The notes under the pieces were generated by a model. It made no database searches. It saw nothing but the letters and a program-made list of their open reading frames with translations, and was not told the origin of the DNA. The translations under genes were made by a program, and so were the position numbers. This document shows positions 12,639 through 25,531 of a stretch of 64,000 nucleotides of DNA, piece after piece (position 1 is the first letter of the stretch; each line of letters opens with the position of its first letter). Origin of the DNA: Tomocerus qinae (lineage: Eukaryota; Arthropoda; Collembola; Entomobryomorpha; Tomoceridae); the NCBI GenBank assembly GCA_020055645.1, contig CM034548.1, positions 3,658,001-3,722,000 on the forward strand, in the 5' to 3' direction.

Positions 12639-12793
12639 GTATTTTCGGTACCAGCCTGAAAATGCATATTTCGTACGTATTTTCGGCACCAGCCTGAAAA
12701 TGCATATTGCGTACGTATTTTCGGTACCAACTGAAATTGCATATTGTGTACGTATTTTCGGTACCAAACCAACTGAAATTGCATATTGCGTAT
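12639..12793. repeat. Tandem repeat, four copies of about 38 bp
   Basis: Four units containing CGTATTTTCGGTACCAGCC followed by a GAAAATGCATATT-type segment. They begin a few bases beyond the end of the neighbouring transposon (copy B). Copies vary at a few positions and by 2-5 bp in length. Confidence 0.75.
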
Positions 12794-13334
12794 TATTCGC
12801 TGTCAGCTCTAAGCTACATATACTACCTTACTACTACTACAGGGGCATACTGTTGTTGGCTTTTATAAACCATATTTGGGGACGCAGGTCGCAGCATAAC
12901 TACTCATATTATTTCTATCAAAGGTAAAACTAAACTTTTTACCTCTTTATAGGAACAATATTTATTTATGTATAGCAGGGGCAGAATGGACAGAACTCAA
13001 AGGAACGGTCACGCCTACGCACGCCAGAAAATGAAAAATCAAAGGGCATGAGACTAATCAATGATTGATGCTATGTACTATGTAGATAAAAGAGTTGGTT
13101 TGGTTTGTGAATAGAAGTGGTGACTTCCATCTATAGACCGAGTGCGGAAAGAGAAATTCGGCGGAAATTTGTTAATATGAATTGGAGATGGTTTTAGATT
13201 TGTGTTGCCACGTAAGTACAAACTGGATTTACCTGATGAGTTGCTGTCTGTCACCGTCCGTCAACCGACTTTGTTACTGTTGTCTCTTCTCTGGACACTT
13301 ACTTCCTAAATTTTTTAAAATTTAATTAGTCAAG

Positions 13335-14872
13335 ATGCACAGTGCGTTTACTCGGAGTCACGCATTAGCGGCTTATACTGTGTCAGTTTTAGCTGGATTG
13401 ACGTTTGTATGTTTTGCGACCACAGCCTTCCGAGATTATTCGGCCAATGCCACAATCAAAACTGTCACCGTACTTGTGTAAGTTCTTCCATTGCCTCTTC
13501 AAGCAGTAATACTATTTATACCCTCGTTGTTATAATAGTCGGGTTTAAGTTCTCCCCTTTACCCAGCACATACTTTTGTAATTTCTGCCATCAGCCATTA
13601 GTTTCTACTTCAAAATTTTGAATTAACGAGATGATTTGACTATTTTTATGGTTGCAGGAGAAATGTTCCAGATTACAGCGCTTCGCGAGAAAAGAATGAC
13701 ATGGGATTTATGATCTTCGACCTCAAAGCAGATATCCTATCATACTTTAATTTTAAAGCCTAGCTTGCGCTATATATTTGCCAAACCAACACGTATACTA
13801 ATTCTGAATTAAGAATAACTTAATATATTTACCTGCGAATAGAAATTAGTGCGATAAATTTTGATCGCCTTCATTTGATTTTCTTGCATTTCGACTAAAT
13901 ATGTTCAAGCCAATTGTGTATAGGATAGAAGACAAACAATTTTACCGATAGAAGGAAAACGAACAAGGCTTACATAGAAAACTAGTAGTATATAAATATG
14001 GTACCCTGGATTTACCTGTTGAAGTATTAAAATTATTCATTCCTTTAATAGGAGTATAATCGCGGCGTAGGTCTTCAACTACAATGTAAATTTAGGCATA
14101 GACATTCCAGTAATAGTTTATCGTTGTAATATATTAGGACCTTACCATAGATTTTCTGTGTTGGTAATTTTTACAAATGTGCAGAATTTTTTCGAAAATC
14201 CAACAGATCAAGGAATATAAGGAATAAGATTAAACATTTTTATAGGTGTAGTATACTCGATCAAAGTAATGTTCTATATAAAATGCGTATTTAATTTTAA
14301 CATTGTCGCTTGTGCTTTTTTACTTCCGCTTTTGCAACCAATTTGGCAGTCAGTTAAATAAAAGCTTTCATTTCATTAAGCTTTTATTTAAGTGCATGCG
14401 TAATCTTATGAAATTAGTATATTGTCGAAAATTTGATATAATCCTTAACTGAATGTTTACATCTGAGACCATTATTTAACTGGAATGTGAAACAACTGTT
14501 TCTGTATTTGACGGCGGAATATGAGACACCCAATAACAAGCTTAATCAGGTCGTCATCTGGGACAAAATTATTCAACGAGGAGAAAACTCAGTGTTGGAC
14601 CACAAAAATATTCGGCCAAAATATTATTTCTGGGATGACGGAAATGGCCTCAGGTAAATTACATCTAAAATTTAAATTTACAAAACTTTATTTTTGGAGT
14701 ATAAATAAGATGCAAATTATGAATATGCTTTTTCTGCTTTAGGGGCAACAAAAATGTTACTTTGACATTGTCTTGGAACGTAATTCCAAATGCTGGACAT
14801 TTACCCAACATTGTATCAGTCGGGAGCCATCAGTTTGATTTTCCGGATGAATATACCACATCAAAAATGTAG
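13335..14872 (+). CDS. SPCS3: Signal peptidase complex subunit 3 (SPC22/23)
   Basis: Four exons, 13335-13477, 13658-13731, 14461-14653 and 14743-14872, give 179 residues; human SPCS3 has 180. It is the non-catalytic subunit of the ER signal peptidase complex. It is a type II protein with a short cytosolic N-terminus, a membrane segment at about residues 11-32 ([21 protein letters not shown]) and a lumenal domain. Family motifs seen are [59 protein letters not shown] and SWNVIPNAG. The start ATG opens directly into the conserved N-terminus. Introns 1 and 3 are GT-AG. Intron 2 (13732-14460) fits only as an AT-AC intron and is annotated separately. Poly(A) signal AATAAA at 14934-14939. Confidence 0.93.
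13732..14460 (+). other. U12-type AT-AC intron in SPCS3
   Basis: The intron begins ATATCCTATC (U12 consensus ATATCCTT) right after codon phase 1 and ends GAATGTTTAC. A TCCTTAAC branch-point motif at 14442-14449 lies about 11 bp from the AC end. Splicing here joins FDLKA to [14 protein letters not shown], restoring the family sequence. Reading on without it hits a stop (TAG at about 13761), and no GT-AG pair gives the same join. Confidence 0.85.
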
Positions 14873-14933
14873 CGCATCATTACTCGCTATTTCATTCAAT
14901 TATACATTCAAAATTACCCATTCTGATACAGAG

Positions 14934-14939
14934 AATAAA
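14934..14939 (+). terminator. Poly(A) signal of SPCS3
   Basis: AATAAA 62 bp after the TAG stop of SPCS3. Confidence 0.6.
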
Positions 14940-17145
14940 TAAAAACTTCCCATTTGTTTATAATCTTTGGCCAATCTCAGTTTTTTCTCAGGTCTGACAA
15001 TCGAAATTACTTATTTTCATTAAAAATAAATGTTTTAAAACTACCTATATTATTGAAGCTTTTGGACCATTAAATGTCATTTGTTTAGTTGATTAAGAGT
15101 ATTCAATAATGATAATGAAAATATTAGCGTACTCAGTCCTTGTAATCTGCTCTGTAGTCAGCTGTGTTCTAACATTTTTCGCATAAAATCACTTATTAAT
15201 GTCAAGTTTATTTATTTATTTAATTGCTCACTAAAATATTAGACCAATAGATACCAATTCTTAATTCCGTGCCCAATCTGGAATGGAGTATTGTTAATCC
15301 ATAAAAATAAAATGAATCAGCATTATTGTATTTTAAATATATAACTAAAAATATAAAACAATATATAGAATATATTATGCTACTAGCTACTATAGTTTCA
15401 GCTTGACAAGTCTTCTTTTGTATTAGAAAGACAATGGATCATATATTGCATTACAATAGGCTTAACTTCAACGACAACTCGTGTCGAGCAAATGAACGTG
15501 AGAGGTCCATTGTAATTGTAATGCAACATATGATCCATTGTCTTTCTAACACAACAGAGGAGTTGTCAGGCTGAAATAATAATACAACATGATCTAATTA
15601 ATTTCTCACAAAAAATGAGCTCAATAATGCACTGTGTACGGAATCGCTTACTTAAGATCAACATATTATTATTATTAGATGATCCTTTTCAGTGCAACTG
15701 TTTTTTTACTTAGACATTAGTAAATGAAATGTTAGAATTTACATTTGAGCACATCAGTTGACTACAGTGCATTTCCAAAGCCAAGCATAAATGCTCCCAC
15801 TTCAATTATATATTTAGGAATTTGCTTGCCTATGACCATGACCCAACCTAACCTGACGTAACTTGAAGTATTATTATCTCAAAGGTTATTTTCATGCTGT
15901 TATTTGCCCCCAATGAAGTTAAATATTTCACGTCTATAAGTGCAACAATAGAAATTACTGATTTATTGTTTGACCGCTGATAGTTTGCGCGTACAATTGA
16001 ATATTCTAATTATTTATATCAACAATATAAAGTCGTTTTAAATTTAGAGTTGTCACTGCGCATTGACTGGCACTTTTTATCCGAGTAAACAAAACTGAGT
16101 TTCCGTTTGACATAAATGTTTATTAAATACATAATAAATAGAGCAACTGCACCTTAAATCCGACGGAAAAGGGAAAATTGTTTTTAGCAATTAAAAATTA
16201 AGTTGCTCTTACGAAAAGTCTATATGAAACTTAATAAATTAGCTAAAATAGTACAATATTGTTTTAGCGACTAGTCAAAATTCAAAATGCAAACAACCAT
16301 CGTATGGAATTAATTACATCAATATAATTAATGCTGGGCTGCTTACTTTGAATACTCGAGAGGAAATTATCTTATTAAAACGATTATAGGTAGTGTACTA
16401 CTTATTATTATTACATTTTAAAAGGTATTTTATGCGAGAGTAAATAGATATAGGTACATTTATTATTTCGTGGGTTGATAAAACCATAATTTAAACTGTT
16501 AGACTTTACATATTAGCATGCATCGATTATTATTAACTTCAAGTATTATCGTTACCACTAAATCTAAATATTTTATGCCTCTTTTTATCACTTATTAATT
16601 GAAATATTACGATTCATTATCACTAAATTTAAATATTATGCTTTGTTATTAATCACTAAAATATTATGCATGGATTAGCGTTAAATTGAAATATTATGCT
16701 TTGTTTAAAATAAAATTAAAATATAATAGTAGTTGGATGTGATACATTTGCATTTCGTTTTTCAATGGAAATGTCACAATTAAAGTTTATCCTCGTGCTT
16801 GCGGAGTAGCACTTCAACAACTGTCTACTTACTTCGGATGATTTATAAACAATTTTAATTCTTTACAGTCTAATAACATTTAATTATTACATCTAAATAA
16901 ATTAATAGCAACTTCAACCATTCAAAGTAGTAATTAACTCTAAATCTGATAAGCTGGGTATAGAAAGATAATTATGAATTCACAGCGTTTGTTACGTTAT
17001 TAGGCTAAGGTAGAGCAGAAGCACACTTAAAACACATTATAACTAGCCATTTACGTCTCGGTTAGCACAGGTATTTCTGTAGATAGTCTGTAGTATTCAT
17101 TATTTATACACATTAGTATAGTAGTGTAATAGTAAACAGTAAAAA
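14940..17145. other. Intergenic region between SPCS3 and USP46
   Basis: Convergent 3' ends on both sides. Apart from the hairpin element at 15391-15580, I see only AT-rich sequence with no supportable ORF. Confidence 0.5.
15391..15580. mobile_element. Hairpin MITE-like element
   Basis: Two arms of about 60 bp, 15391-15453 and 15518-15580, are near-perfect inverted repeats; for example TTAGAAAGACAATGGATCAT occurs on both strands. A spacer of about 64 bp separates them. The arms begin with TATAGTTTCAGC and TATTATTTCAGC. TA at both ends would fit a Tc1/mariner-type target site, but the exact boundaries are uncertain. Confidence 0.6.
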
Positions 17146-19607
17146 CTACTGATAATCTTTTGACTGGTAGAAAAGGATGTAGCCCGTTTCTGACGACTTT
17201 TGAACATTCGATGTCAGTCCATAGAAGTCCTCTATTGCCGATGCATCAATTTTCTATTAAAATGAGAAAATATTTTTACATTCAATCGTGCCTTAATTAC
17301 ATTCTCTAACACATTATGAGGAAATTATTATGTAAATATACTCACATCAACCATATCATCATCAAAGAGGAGCCAAAAGCCGTGACTTTTGACAATACTA
17401 ATGTAGTGGCCTCGATTAGGTCCACTGCCACAGTGGATGACAACAGCCACCAAGTCGTATAAGCGATCAGGATTGACTGCATCATCCGACTATAAGAATT
17501 TAATGTCATTAACACAATTTACGAGTCAGAAACGAAGTGTAATAAAAATAAGCCCATAGCATAACACTCACAGTATTGAACAGACGAAGTTCCAGGGGAA
17601 ACACCACTCGATGAGAAACTTTGATGTGTCTATTATATTGTTCCATGTACTTGAATCGCTTTAAATGCAACGCCAAAATTACAGGGAGTTTCTTTACTCT
17701 CATGCGTTTCTAAAACACAAAATGAATTAGTTAAGAATTAAAGGACTCCTAATGCCAGCCAATACTATGAGTAGTGTAGTTTCTTCATACAATATCAGCT
17801 TAAGACCTTATGTCTTACTGTTAACTAATATTAAAGATATTGAAAATTAATTTGGTTTGTAAACTCAATAGAAGAGTCACAAATAGATGGTGCTTAAAGG
17901 TAAACTTTAAAACAATTAAAAACATTCGGCGAATATCTGGCATTGGGTAAGGAATGACTTTTTAGGAGTCCTTTAGGAGTAAAATCTTTTAGGACTAATT
18001 CCCTCGTAGGAGTCGGTCCCTGGATCATTTTAAGATAAGAATTGAATAAAATTAAAATTACTTGCGCTTCCTGATAGCTGCAACAGTTGTCACATTTGAA
18101 TTTGTTGTCTCCGCAAAGCATTTCCATATTACTAAAGCAGCGGAGGCAATGGGTAATACTGGTATTTTGGTCAATATCAACTTGTAGATCCAGAAAATCT
18201 TCATCTTTGCTACTGACCTGCATTACCCCATTGATACAATCTTAGTCTTCGATTTACATTTACAATCTGATTATAAAATAAAGAACTCATTATATAGTGA
18301 TTACCATTTCACAATTGAGACACCGAGTTTCACTGGTTAGTATCCCTTGAAATATTTCGTGCACCCATGTTGGCTCCTGGGGCTTCGAATCATTGGCATT
18401 ATCTTGTGACGATTTCTGCTTAGAGCTTTGACTTTGTCTTTCCGCTGTTAATACATATTTCTAATTAGTTAACTCATACTTAATACAGTACATTTAATCA
18501 CATAATACGTACTCAAAGCTTTGGTCAAATCAATGTATCACTATTTTTTGGATATTTGCATTTTTTGGAGTTGGGGAAAATCTTTCTGAATTTAAAATGA
18601 CAATAATATGTTTCCATGACACGAAATATGATAACAGCATTTTGTAATCTGTTTGACGCTATTTAAATATTTACAAATTTATAAAAATAAACGGGAAAAC
18701 AATAATCTATTTCCACAAATGGTATCAAAAGGGTTTTATAATTCATAAACTAAAACAATTCACGTCATGGCAATATAAAATTATTTACTATATACGCAGT
18801 ACGGTACGACATTACAATATTTTCAAAAAATCTGCTAAAAATTGCCATAGCAAATCAATGATAATGCAATAATATGACATCATTGTTGCATTTTTTGATT
18901 CAGGACATACATAATTGTTGCATATTATATACCTTTATGATATAGATAACAATGTATGTAAAATTAATTGACTTACCTAAAATAATTTCATTGATTCGGT
19001 TGATTAGAAAGTTTAAAAATTCATGCGCATCTTGTTGAAGGTAATTATCGAATTCCTCTGTAATATTTAAACAATGTTCAAATAAAAAGACAATACATCA
19101 CATTTTCAGAAGTCGACATTTAAAAAACGAGTTTATTTCTAGAACCTTTTTCCTTCCGAAGTCGGGCGATGAATTTTTTAGGGGCAATGGAGCCAACCTT
19201 CTTTTTCTGAGTAGTGATTGTATAAAACAAATCTGCCAAACATGATAGTAATGTTTCTTTGGGCCGTTTATTTTTAGCCTTATACTCTAGTACTTTTTCT
19301 CGAAATGGTTTGCAAAAGTAAAGAGCTTGAAGAACAGAGTTGCTGTAACATGTGTTCCCGAACTGCATAAAATAACATTTAGATTACCAAAATGTTTTGA
19401 AAAAATTATTTTTATTAAACAATATCAACCAATTACGTTAGCAAGACCAAAGAATCGCTCGTTGGGTGGGAACTCAAGGCCGATTTCTTTCTCTAGTTGA
19501 GAGGCGTTAGTCCCCTAAAATGTACGATTCGATGAGCGATTAAAAATAACATTTAGAAAGAGAATGACAAGAATAATTTAAAATAATTGAATAAGTCATC
19601 TTACCAT
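17146..19607 (-). CDS. USP46: Ubiquitin carboxyl-terminal hydrolase 46/12
   Basis: Nine coding segments on the minus strand: 19605-19607, 19437-19514, 19146-19362, 18977-19057, 18305-18444, 18062-18217, 17572-17709, 17346-17489 and 17146-17253. They sum to 1065 nt (354 residues; human USP46 has 366). It is a USP-family cysteine protease that removes ubiquitin and, in animals, works with WDR48 and WDR20. The Cys box is FGNTCYSNS (about Cys32) and the His box is [16 protein letters not shown] (about His299). Zinc-ribbon pairs are RCLNC and CDNCC. Other marks are [21 protein letters not shown] and [19 protein letters not shown]. The first ATG is the last codon of its exon and gives [13 protein letters not shown], lacking the roughly 12 residues that precede it in vertebrates; no upstream in-frame ATG is seen before a stop. 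The donor after 19146 is GTTCTA, which is unusually weak. Clear member of the USP12/46 group. Confidence 0.92.
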
Positions 19608-19619
19608 CCCGAGTCTTCT

Positions 19620-22600
19620 AAGAAACTTAGCAATGTCAACGGTTGACGTTTCCCTCCCTAAGCCTAATTTTATGCTCTTGGTCACCAGACCACTTAAGTC
19701 ACTTTAGAAAAGTGACCAAGGATAACTAAATTGAATACGAATTCGATTTTTAATCGTGGATTTATAAGTTGACACTTGATTCCTTTTTGTTGTTGTTTCG
19801 TTTGAGCACAATTAAAAAAGTTTTGTTTCTTTAACTACTGTTGACTGCAACGGGATAGTAAACACATGAGCTAAAGGCAAATAAATAAATAAAATGTAAA
19901 TTATTTTCCATATCTGTTAACGAATTGCAAATATGCATACATTATGTGTATAATAACTGACGGTGACGATGTAATAATGATTATTGCTGAGCAGCTTATT
20001 AATAAACTTAAAAGTGTGAAAAGAAAAACTTGCAGTTTGAAGAGATTGGACAAATGCTGCCTTCTTAGACTGTCAATAGGCTACCAAGGCTTCCAGTATA
20101 AGTTTACCAATTTGTCAGCTATAAAACATTTAAAAATTTGTTTATAATTCTTTTTCAATAATGCTATGCAATGATCACAATTTTTTAACTGTTACCTGTT
20201 AATTGAATCGTACCAAATATTTAATATCCTAACTGAATTTAAATTTTAATGAAGATGGGTTTAATTGCAACCATTAAAATTAGCAACGTAGCTCCAGTCT
20301 AGACAACTATTTACCTATTCTCTTGTGGTGATATTATTGGCCGTTAAGTTTCAGGTAAGTCAACTAATGACTATTGGTTACTATCTGTCTACTTTGTTGA
20401 TATTGGCAATTTAGAAATCGGTTTTTCCAGCCTAATCTATAATCTAGCCAACCTTTTGTTAATATCTGTCTGTTTTTTTTGTACCTACGCTATCAATTGT
20501 TGTAATGGATTGGTACGTTAACCTTAATTTTTTTTCAAACTATCAGATCAAATCACAGAGATTATAATTGTAACAATTTGAAATCTTGCCTACACAAAGA
20601 TTGTACGTACTTACGCACAACAAATAATTACGCTTTACCTAGAGTTTGCTAATCTACGACTGAAAATACACGATATAAATGCTGATCGCAAAGATTGAGT
20701 TTGTATCGGTTTATATCGATAACAAACAGTGACAATTGAGGAAAAGTATTTACGTTCACATTTTAGTTTTTAATACTTTCAACTTTGATGATGATCTAAC
20801 TAGTTATTATTATTATTATTTTAAAGAGATTTAGCACATTTACTTTACGATCCAAAAATGCTCTCTCTCATGTCTAATAATAAAAATATACAGCAATTTT
20901 GCAACTGCCAAAAGATGACAAAACTTTTACCATCATAACAGCTATCGAGTATTTTCTATCCTTATTCCGTCTTTTCTATTAACCGCCTAGTCACAATAAG
21001 CTAGAGGTGGGCAAATCTTGGTACACAAACGTCTTGTTTGGTAGAAAATAAAGAGTGAGAGAACTTGACTGAAACACCAAAATGCCAAAAATATATACTC
21101 TGAAAATTATAAATTCAAAATTGGACTATTTTTTAATAAAACTTTTCTAAACAATTTCCTAAAAGCTATATTTGATATTTAAATACATGGTTATTATTCA
21201 TTATTACACCATTCAAATATTCCGATTTTCAAAAACAAGTGAACAAACTAAAATAAGCCATATCTGTATTACCATCGACATCTAGTGTGTTTGCAGATTT
21301 TAAGTGAATTTGATGGCGGGATCCTTCGTAGCATGTAGATATTCGTCACTGTATCGTACAGGTCGGTAATTACTTCATTACTTCTATATATAACGGCCAG
21401 TCATGTTGTCTGTGCTCACCTTTAAACCTAAATTACACAACCGAACACAAAATGCACATGTCAGTCAGTCTGTTACGGTAAGAGAAGGTCGGTCGCTGCC
21501 CGGCAGCGCAGTACTTGGTTTGGTTCTCAATTCTCAACTCTGTCTGGTATCGTATTGTACGGTAACTTTGTATAAAGCTTGAACCAGGACCGTTCCTCAC
21601 TCATCAGAAAATGTAAGGCGGTCGTTCAAAAATTCCAAGCATACATAGTAAATACATATTATTTATTATAACTACCAGTACTAATGTAATTTTCAAGGGG
21701 AAATAGCAAAGCCGAATTATTACATTGGTTGTTGGTATACAACTATGGCCAGACAGCAAAATTTATAGTTAGTGTGCTCAAAATGTCAATAAAAATCAAA
21801 TAAAAATGCACAAAATAAAATGTACTGTTAAAGTACGATTTACAAAAGCCATGCTGTTGAAGGCCGTATTGAGGGGGGGCATTGGGGGCAAATGCCCACC
21901 CCCCGAAATCCAAGAATAGGGAAAATTTTTTCTCAAAATACGAAAAAATTTCACGCTTCTCGCGATTATATGTGAATTAGCCTGACCAAATAAATTATTA
22001 CTTTGGTGGAAAAGGAAAATAAGAATTCTTCTCAAAATGATTTCTTTAAGAAAACGGGAAGAAAATGCCGTTAAAAAGCAAAAAAATTGAAATCTCAGAT
22101 GTTTGGATATATTTTTGAATGGTTACTGAAATTGACTATCTGGACAATAAGTAAATCGATAAATCTGTTATCATTAACATCAGCGGATAAGAACCAATGC
22201 AATGTCGACCAAAAATAATTGGGAAAAGTTAAAAATTTAAATTAAAATTTTTCAAAGGCGGCTGGAAGTATGAAATTCGCACTACCAAACCAATGCGAGG
22301 TAGATCACTTCACTACACTCGAAAAAACCCTGGAAATGGACTCTATCAAGTCATCTTTTAATTAAACATACATAGTAATAATACTATCCGGCGGCCTTTT
22401 TCAGTTGTTCTCGATAATGAAAGGTATTCGTGAAGATATAGAATTGTTGACTGTCGATACTCCTCCGCCTTTAATATGATATTTGCTTGGGAATTTCGAA
22501 TAGGGTCACTGTTAATAAAGCAACTTAGTACCTTTGCGAAGGCTGATACTTTGGCCCAACCAACCGGCATAAATGCTAATCACGTGGCAACGGCGGCTGG

Positions 22601-22700
22601 CTATGGATTACTATAAGCATTGTTTATAGTATCCCTGTTTGCATATAGCCGTGTTGTTGGTGCTATGTGTAGGTACTATATGAGTTATAGGTATACGACG
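19620..22700. other. Intergenic region between USP46 and RPL21
   Basis: Expected to hold the promoters of two divergent genes, USP46 (-) and RPL21 (+). It carries one copy of the dispersed repeat R1 (21860-21975). Open frames here (for example 19944-20147) have no family features. Confidence 0.5.
21860..21985 (+). repeat. Dispersed repeat family R1, copy 2
   Basis: GGCCGTATTGAGGGGGGGCA, then TTGGGGGCAAATGCCCACCC and CCCGAAATCCAAGAAT, followed by TTTTTTCTCAAAATACG and CTTCTCGCGATTATATG. It is the reverse-oriented match to the repeat ending near 9294. Confidence 0.65.
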
Positions 22701-22749
22701 AGTGAGATCGGCCATATTGGATCGACAAGCCGGAGAAGCATGGGAGCAA

Positions 22750-22830
22750 GCAGGACCAAACAGCTCAGTGCGGAACAGTCTGTCTCATTTCTCTGTGGAT
22801 TGGACTATCTCTTCATCATTTTGTAATTTG
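22750..22830 (+). promoter_or_regulatory. Probable RPL21 5' UTR exon and promoter
   Basis: A pyrimidine-rich stretch (CAGTCTGTCTCATTTCTCTG near 22780) is followed by a good donor, GTAAGAAA at 22831. An acceptor TTTTTAG ends at 22955, 20 bp before the RPL21 ATG. This fits the short non-coding first exon and pyrimidine start tract common in ribosomal protein genes. The start position is inferred. Confidence 0.45.
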
Positions 22831-22975
22831 GTAAGAAAATTTTAGTTTTTGCAGGTTAATTGCTGTATAAACCTTTGAAAGTCTAACTAGATACGACAGA
22901 AATATAGCCATACATTAGGTTATTGCTGATTTGGCTAATTTTCGTTTGTTTTTAGGTTTTTGAAGTCTTAGGAAG

Positions 22976-24372
22976 ATGACAAATTCTAAAGGTTATCGTC
23001 GGAGCACTCGGGATTTATTCTCCAGACCTTTTAAAAAGCATGGTACCATTCCATTGAGTACTTATTTAAAGGTCTACAAAGTCGGTGATATTGTCGATAT
23101 CAAGGTAAAGTCCTTACATAATTAAATGGTTCATTTGTTTCTGTATATAAAGGTATTAAATTTTGAGAAAAATTTTAGAATTCAGTATAACACCAAATAC
23201 GGCAATTTGTAGTTATTTATTTCTCCACATCCATAAGTGGCTTACTGTTTTCAATTAATGTGTATTATTCGATAATTTTTGCTACATAGGGTCATGGAGC
23301 AGTTCAAAAAGGAATGCCGTATAAATATTATCACGGAAAAACTGGCCGAGTGTACAACGTCACCCCTAGAGCTTTGGGAGTGATTGTCAACAAGCGCATC
23401 CGAGGAAAGATCCTCCCTAAGAGGTTAATAATTATTAATCTTGAAGCTTCAGACGACATTTATGTTATTTAGGCATAATATTATATATGTAATGACATGC
23501 TTGCTTCCATTTCTATAGAATCAACGTTAGAATTGAACATGTTAACCATTCTAAATGCCGTACCGATTTCTTGGATCGTGTTAAGGAAAATGAAAAATTA
23601 AAGATTGACGCCAAGAATCAAGGAATTCGGGTTGTTTGCAAAAGACAGGTACGCCTATCTTCAATCTTCTTATTGTAACAAAATTACAGTCAGACCTAAA
23701 ACTTGTCTGTAGGTAGTCTACAACTTATCCTACAACATAACAATAACACTTAGAAAGCCTAGCTTTAGATTTAGTAAAGGAAATAAATTGTGATAAATTT
23801 TTACTATTTGATCATCATCCATTATAAACCAAATATTGTCTCCATTTCATCTAATTATTTTAAAATAGCTACGGAGATTAAGTAGAATCCGAATTTTCTT
23901 TCCTGTTGCGTTTAATTTATAAACCCACCATTTTAATTTATAAGTATTACGTGACCAATGTAATGATACCTTCGGTTTTGAAACTCTTTTAATAAAAAAT
24001 CAGCGATCCTTGATTTGGCGTCATATTTATAAGACCTAATAATACTATTCAAGTATTTCAAAAGTATTTAAAAAGAAAATTACCAATTGCTACCGACATT
24101 TCGTGGAAAATAAATTCTAGTGCTTTCAGTTAAATTATATTATTAGTTTTTCGAAATCCAAAATGCAAAACAACGTATCAAAATTTCAATTAATTTCTTC
24201 CTCTACTAAAATTAATATAATGCTTTGAAAATCGATAAAACTGTGTTTTAGTATAATTAATTATTCAATATAACTTTTACAGCCTGCTCAACCTCGCCCA
24301 GCTCACATCGTTCGGACGAAAAACAACGAGCCTCAACTCCTTCAACCGATCCCATATGAATTTGTCGCATAA
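22976..24372 (+). CDS. RPL21: 60S ribosomal protein L21 (eL21)
   Basis: Four coding exons, 22976-23104, 23290-23423, 23519-23648 and 24283-24372, encode 160 residues, the same length as human RPL21. It is a structural protein of the cytosolic large ribosomal subunit. It starts [20 protein letters not shown], continues with [62 protein letters not shown] and [15 protein letters not shown], and ends IPYEFVA as in the family. All introns are GT-AG. AATAAA lies only 21 bp after the stop, so the 3' UTR is very short, as is usual for ribosomal protein genes. Confidence 0.97.
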
Positions 24373-24393
24373 ATGTTTGTGCTATTTTCCTTT

Positions 24394-24399
24394 AATAAA
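24394..24399 (+). terminator. Poly(A) signal of RPL21
   Basis: AATAAA 21 bp downstream of the TAA stop codon. Confidence 0.65.
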
Positions 24400-24961
24400 A
24401 TCAAAGGAACTCTGAAATTTCTATATATTGAAGTAGCTATTATTTATTAATGCATTTCTTAATTATTATGGAGATTCATACAATTCTTTTTTTTTTGAGT
24501 TGGTATTAGTTTTCAGTGGATGAACATATATCGGCTTCGCTAGGTTCCTGTTCAATAATAGTTTTTATTTCAAATTACAACTGTGGACGTGTAACAATTT
24601 CAAAAGCCCAGGTACTGCTAGATAGTTAAAAAGTATGTGAAATGTTAAATTATTTCAAACATCCTCAAGCTTTTTTCATGGATTTTCTGACTTTTCGATT
24701 TCATTCAAAGTGCATTTGATAGAGAAAAAAATATATTAGCTACTTTGTTTTCATAAGCATTATAGTTTTTGGACGTGGTTTAAAATGCACTACATTGTTT
24801 ACAATGTTATTTTAGAATTGACTATTAAACAAAATTATAAGTAAATCTTCCACTGAGTTTCAGTTTAATTTTCAACATTGCCAAAATTAACGAACTTTAA
24901 AAATAAAACTGTGCATCATGTTATTTGGCATTATAGGGTTCTTATATAGAATAAGTACTTT

Positions 24962-25531
24962 TAGGGAATCAGTCCCTAGCTGTATACACCAAATTGTCAA
25001 TACGTCAAAGAATTCCAAATCCTTTTTATCTACACACATTTTCCTGTTGATTAACACCATTTGTTCTTTCTCTCAACAGAGATTGATGTCGTGGCATGTG
25101 TTGTGTATAAGTGTAGAATAAAATTCACGTATTAAGAAGAAATCAAACAATATGAATAATTGATTCACGTATTAAAAAGAAATCAAACAATATGGATAAT
25201 TGATTCACGTATTAAGAAATCAAACAATGAATAAATGATCTGTATACATAAATTGTAAGTCCATAAGTCATGAAACTAAATAGTAAATAACATGATACAA
25301 TCTGAATATCTGATAACGCATAGCGCATGGCATGCTAATCTATACGTAGGGAGAAGCGAGAAGAAGGAAGATGTAAGCCTAAATCAAATTGTGAGTAGGT
25401 TTCTATGATGTTGGTAATGATTGTGGTTGTGTGTTGACAAAAATGTTTTACTGTGTTGACATTTTGGTGTAGACTTTATGGTTGACAAAAAGGTGTTGGC
25501 AATTTGGTGTTAACAGTTAGGGGTCGTCCCC
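24962..25531. mobile_element. Foldback-like transposon, TGTTGACAAAAAGG family, old copy C
   Basis: The right arm (25432-25531) has repeated TGTTGACAAAAATG, TTGACAAAAAGGTGTTGGCA and ends GTTAGGGGTCGTCCCC. A degraded left arm (24962-25080) reads TCCCTAGCTGTATACACCA then AATTGTCAATAC. It aligns with the reverse complement of the right end, CCCCTAACTGTTAACACCA. Flanks CTTTTAG and CTTTTAAG may be a decayed target duplication. The interior holds the 40-bp tandem repeat at 25124-25243. No ORF of interest. Confidence 0.6.
25124..25243. repeat. Tandem repeat, three copies of 40 bp
   Basis: Units start TTCACGTATTAAGAAGAAAT at 25124, 25164 and 25204. The third copy has short deletions. It lies inside transposon copy C. 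Confidence 0.8.
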
